Shown one piece after another: positions 63,299 through 64,000 of a stretch of DNA of 64,000 bases; position 1 is the first letter of the stretch, and every line of letters starts with the position of its first letter. The stretch is from Amaranthus tricolor (taxonomy: Eukaryota > Streptophyta > Magnoliopsida > Caryophyllales > Amaranthaceae). Both the position numbers and the translations under genes were made by a program. Below the pieces are notes generated by a model. That model was given only the letters and a program-made list of their open reading frames with translations, was not told the origin of the DNA and did not search any database. The stretch lies in the NCBI RefSeq assembly GCF_026212465.1, contig NC_080061.1:20759695-20823694 (forward strand), given 5' to 3'.

Positions 63299-64000
63299 AA
63301 TAATTTATACCAAATAGTGTTGTATGCTAGGTTTCGTGCGAAACAAACCAAGTTTGAACCACTTTATTCAGGAAAGTGCCAAAAAAGTATAAAAAAACAT
63401 CAAAAACGCAACTTAGAACGTAATTTAAAGTACATAACTATTTTTTTCGAGTCTAAGCATTTCAACACAATAATATAAACTAAATAGTTTTGGGTGCCAT
63501 GTTTCGTGCAAAGCAAACCATGTTTGAACAACTTTATGTGAGAAAGTGCTAAAAAAAGCTATAAAAACAATAAAAAAGCAACTTAGCACTAAATTTCAAG
63601 CATATGACTATTATTTTCGAGTCTAAACATTTCAACACAATAATTTATACCAAATAGTGTAGTGTGCTAGGTTTCGTGCGAAAAAAACCATGTTTGAACC
63701 ACTTTATGCGAGAAAGTGCCAAAACAATATAAAAAAATTAAAAACGCAGCTTAGCACGTAATTTTAAGTACATGACTATTGTTTTCGAGTCTAACCATTT
63801 CAACACAATAATTTAAACCAAATAGTGCTGTGTACCATGTTTCATGCAAAATAAACCGAGTTTGAACCAATTTATGCCAGAAAGAGTCAAAAAAATATAA
63901 AAACCATTAAAAAGAAAATTAGAACTTAATTTCAAATACATGACTATTGTTTTTGATTCTAACCATTTCAACACAATAATATACACCAAATAGTATTGGG
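63299..64000 (+). repeat. Partial HOR unit at the window end
   Basis: Monomers 1-4 of a further unit; the array continues beyond the window. Sequence closely follows U7 and U8. Confidence 0.9.

Larger units (their letters stand above)
19737..64000 (+). repeat. Right satellite array, same family and orientation as the left array
   Basis: From 19,737 to the window end the sequence is continuous 169-170 bp monomers in the same orientation as 1-10,120, so the transposon island interrupts one array. Organisation varies: ordinary monomers to 20.95 kb, a 2.63 kb tandem duplication to 26.2 kb, a disordered part to 36.9 kb, then a homogeneous HOR array. No gene, RNA or foreign insertion is seen anywhere in it. 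Confidence 0.95.

Noticed and set aside
37546..64000. Possible CRISPR-like regular repeat
   Set aside because: There are no short identical repeats separated by unique spacers. The whole 169-170 bp unit repeats, which is satellite DNA in a eukaryotic context.

Overview
This window looks like satellite-rich, probably pericentromeric or centromeric, DNA from a flowering plant. About 54 of the 64 kb is one tandem satellite with a 169-170 bp monomer, low in GC and full of A-tracts. The other ~9.6 kb (10,121-19,736) is an island of decayed plant transposons. I see no intact host gene, tRNA, rRNA or CRISPR array. The transposon types point to a plant: a Ty3/gypsy fragment with an initiator-Met-tRNA primer site, and a CACTA (En/Spm) element carrying DUF4216, PTTA/Transposase_24, DUF8039 and Ulp1-like peptidase segments. 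The species cannot be named from the sequence.

Layout. 1-10,120: left satellite array, opening with two copies of a 10-monomer (1,698 bp) higher-order repeat (HOR) and continuing as diverged monomers. 10,121-10,862 (minus strand): broken Ty3/gypsy protease/RT fragment, with primer-binding site at 11,045-11,058 and LTR sequence from 11,061. 11,850-13,152: AT-rich non-coding DNA with a 203 bp (AT)n tract. 13,153-19,736 (plus strand): right part of a CACTA element, ending in a terminal inverted repeat at 19,736. 19,737-64,000: right satellite array in the same orientation as the left one. It holds a near-identical 2.63 kb tandem duplication (20.95-26.2 kb), a disordered stretch (26.2-36.9 kb), and then a young HOR array (36.9 kb to window end) based on an 18-monomer, 3,041 bp unit with 22-, 16- and 14-monomer variants.

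Monomers fall mainly into two alternating classes. A has a 'gtacatgac ... gagtctaacc ... gttgggtgcc' signature and B a 'gcatatgac ... gattctaacc ... gttgtgtgcc' signature, so the basic period is a ~339 bp dimer. Copy-number changes in the HOR are in even numbers of monomers.

The most notable observation is that two introns of the CACTA gene contain reverse-orientation monomers of the same satellite family (one truncated copy at 13.80-13.91 kb; nine full or partial copies at 16.96-18.90 kb). Either the satellite was seeded from tandem repeats inside a CACTA transposon, or the transposon captured satellite before inserting back into it. The HOR region also preserves a readable history of unequal exchange: reciprocal-looking 4-monomer gain and loss, independent dimer deletions, and nested groups of shared variants with older-looking units at the flanks. 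All of this is read by eye. Percent identities were not computed, and assembly error in near-identical 3 kb repeats cannot be excluded.
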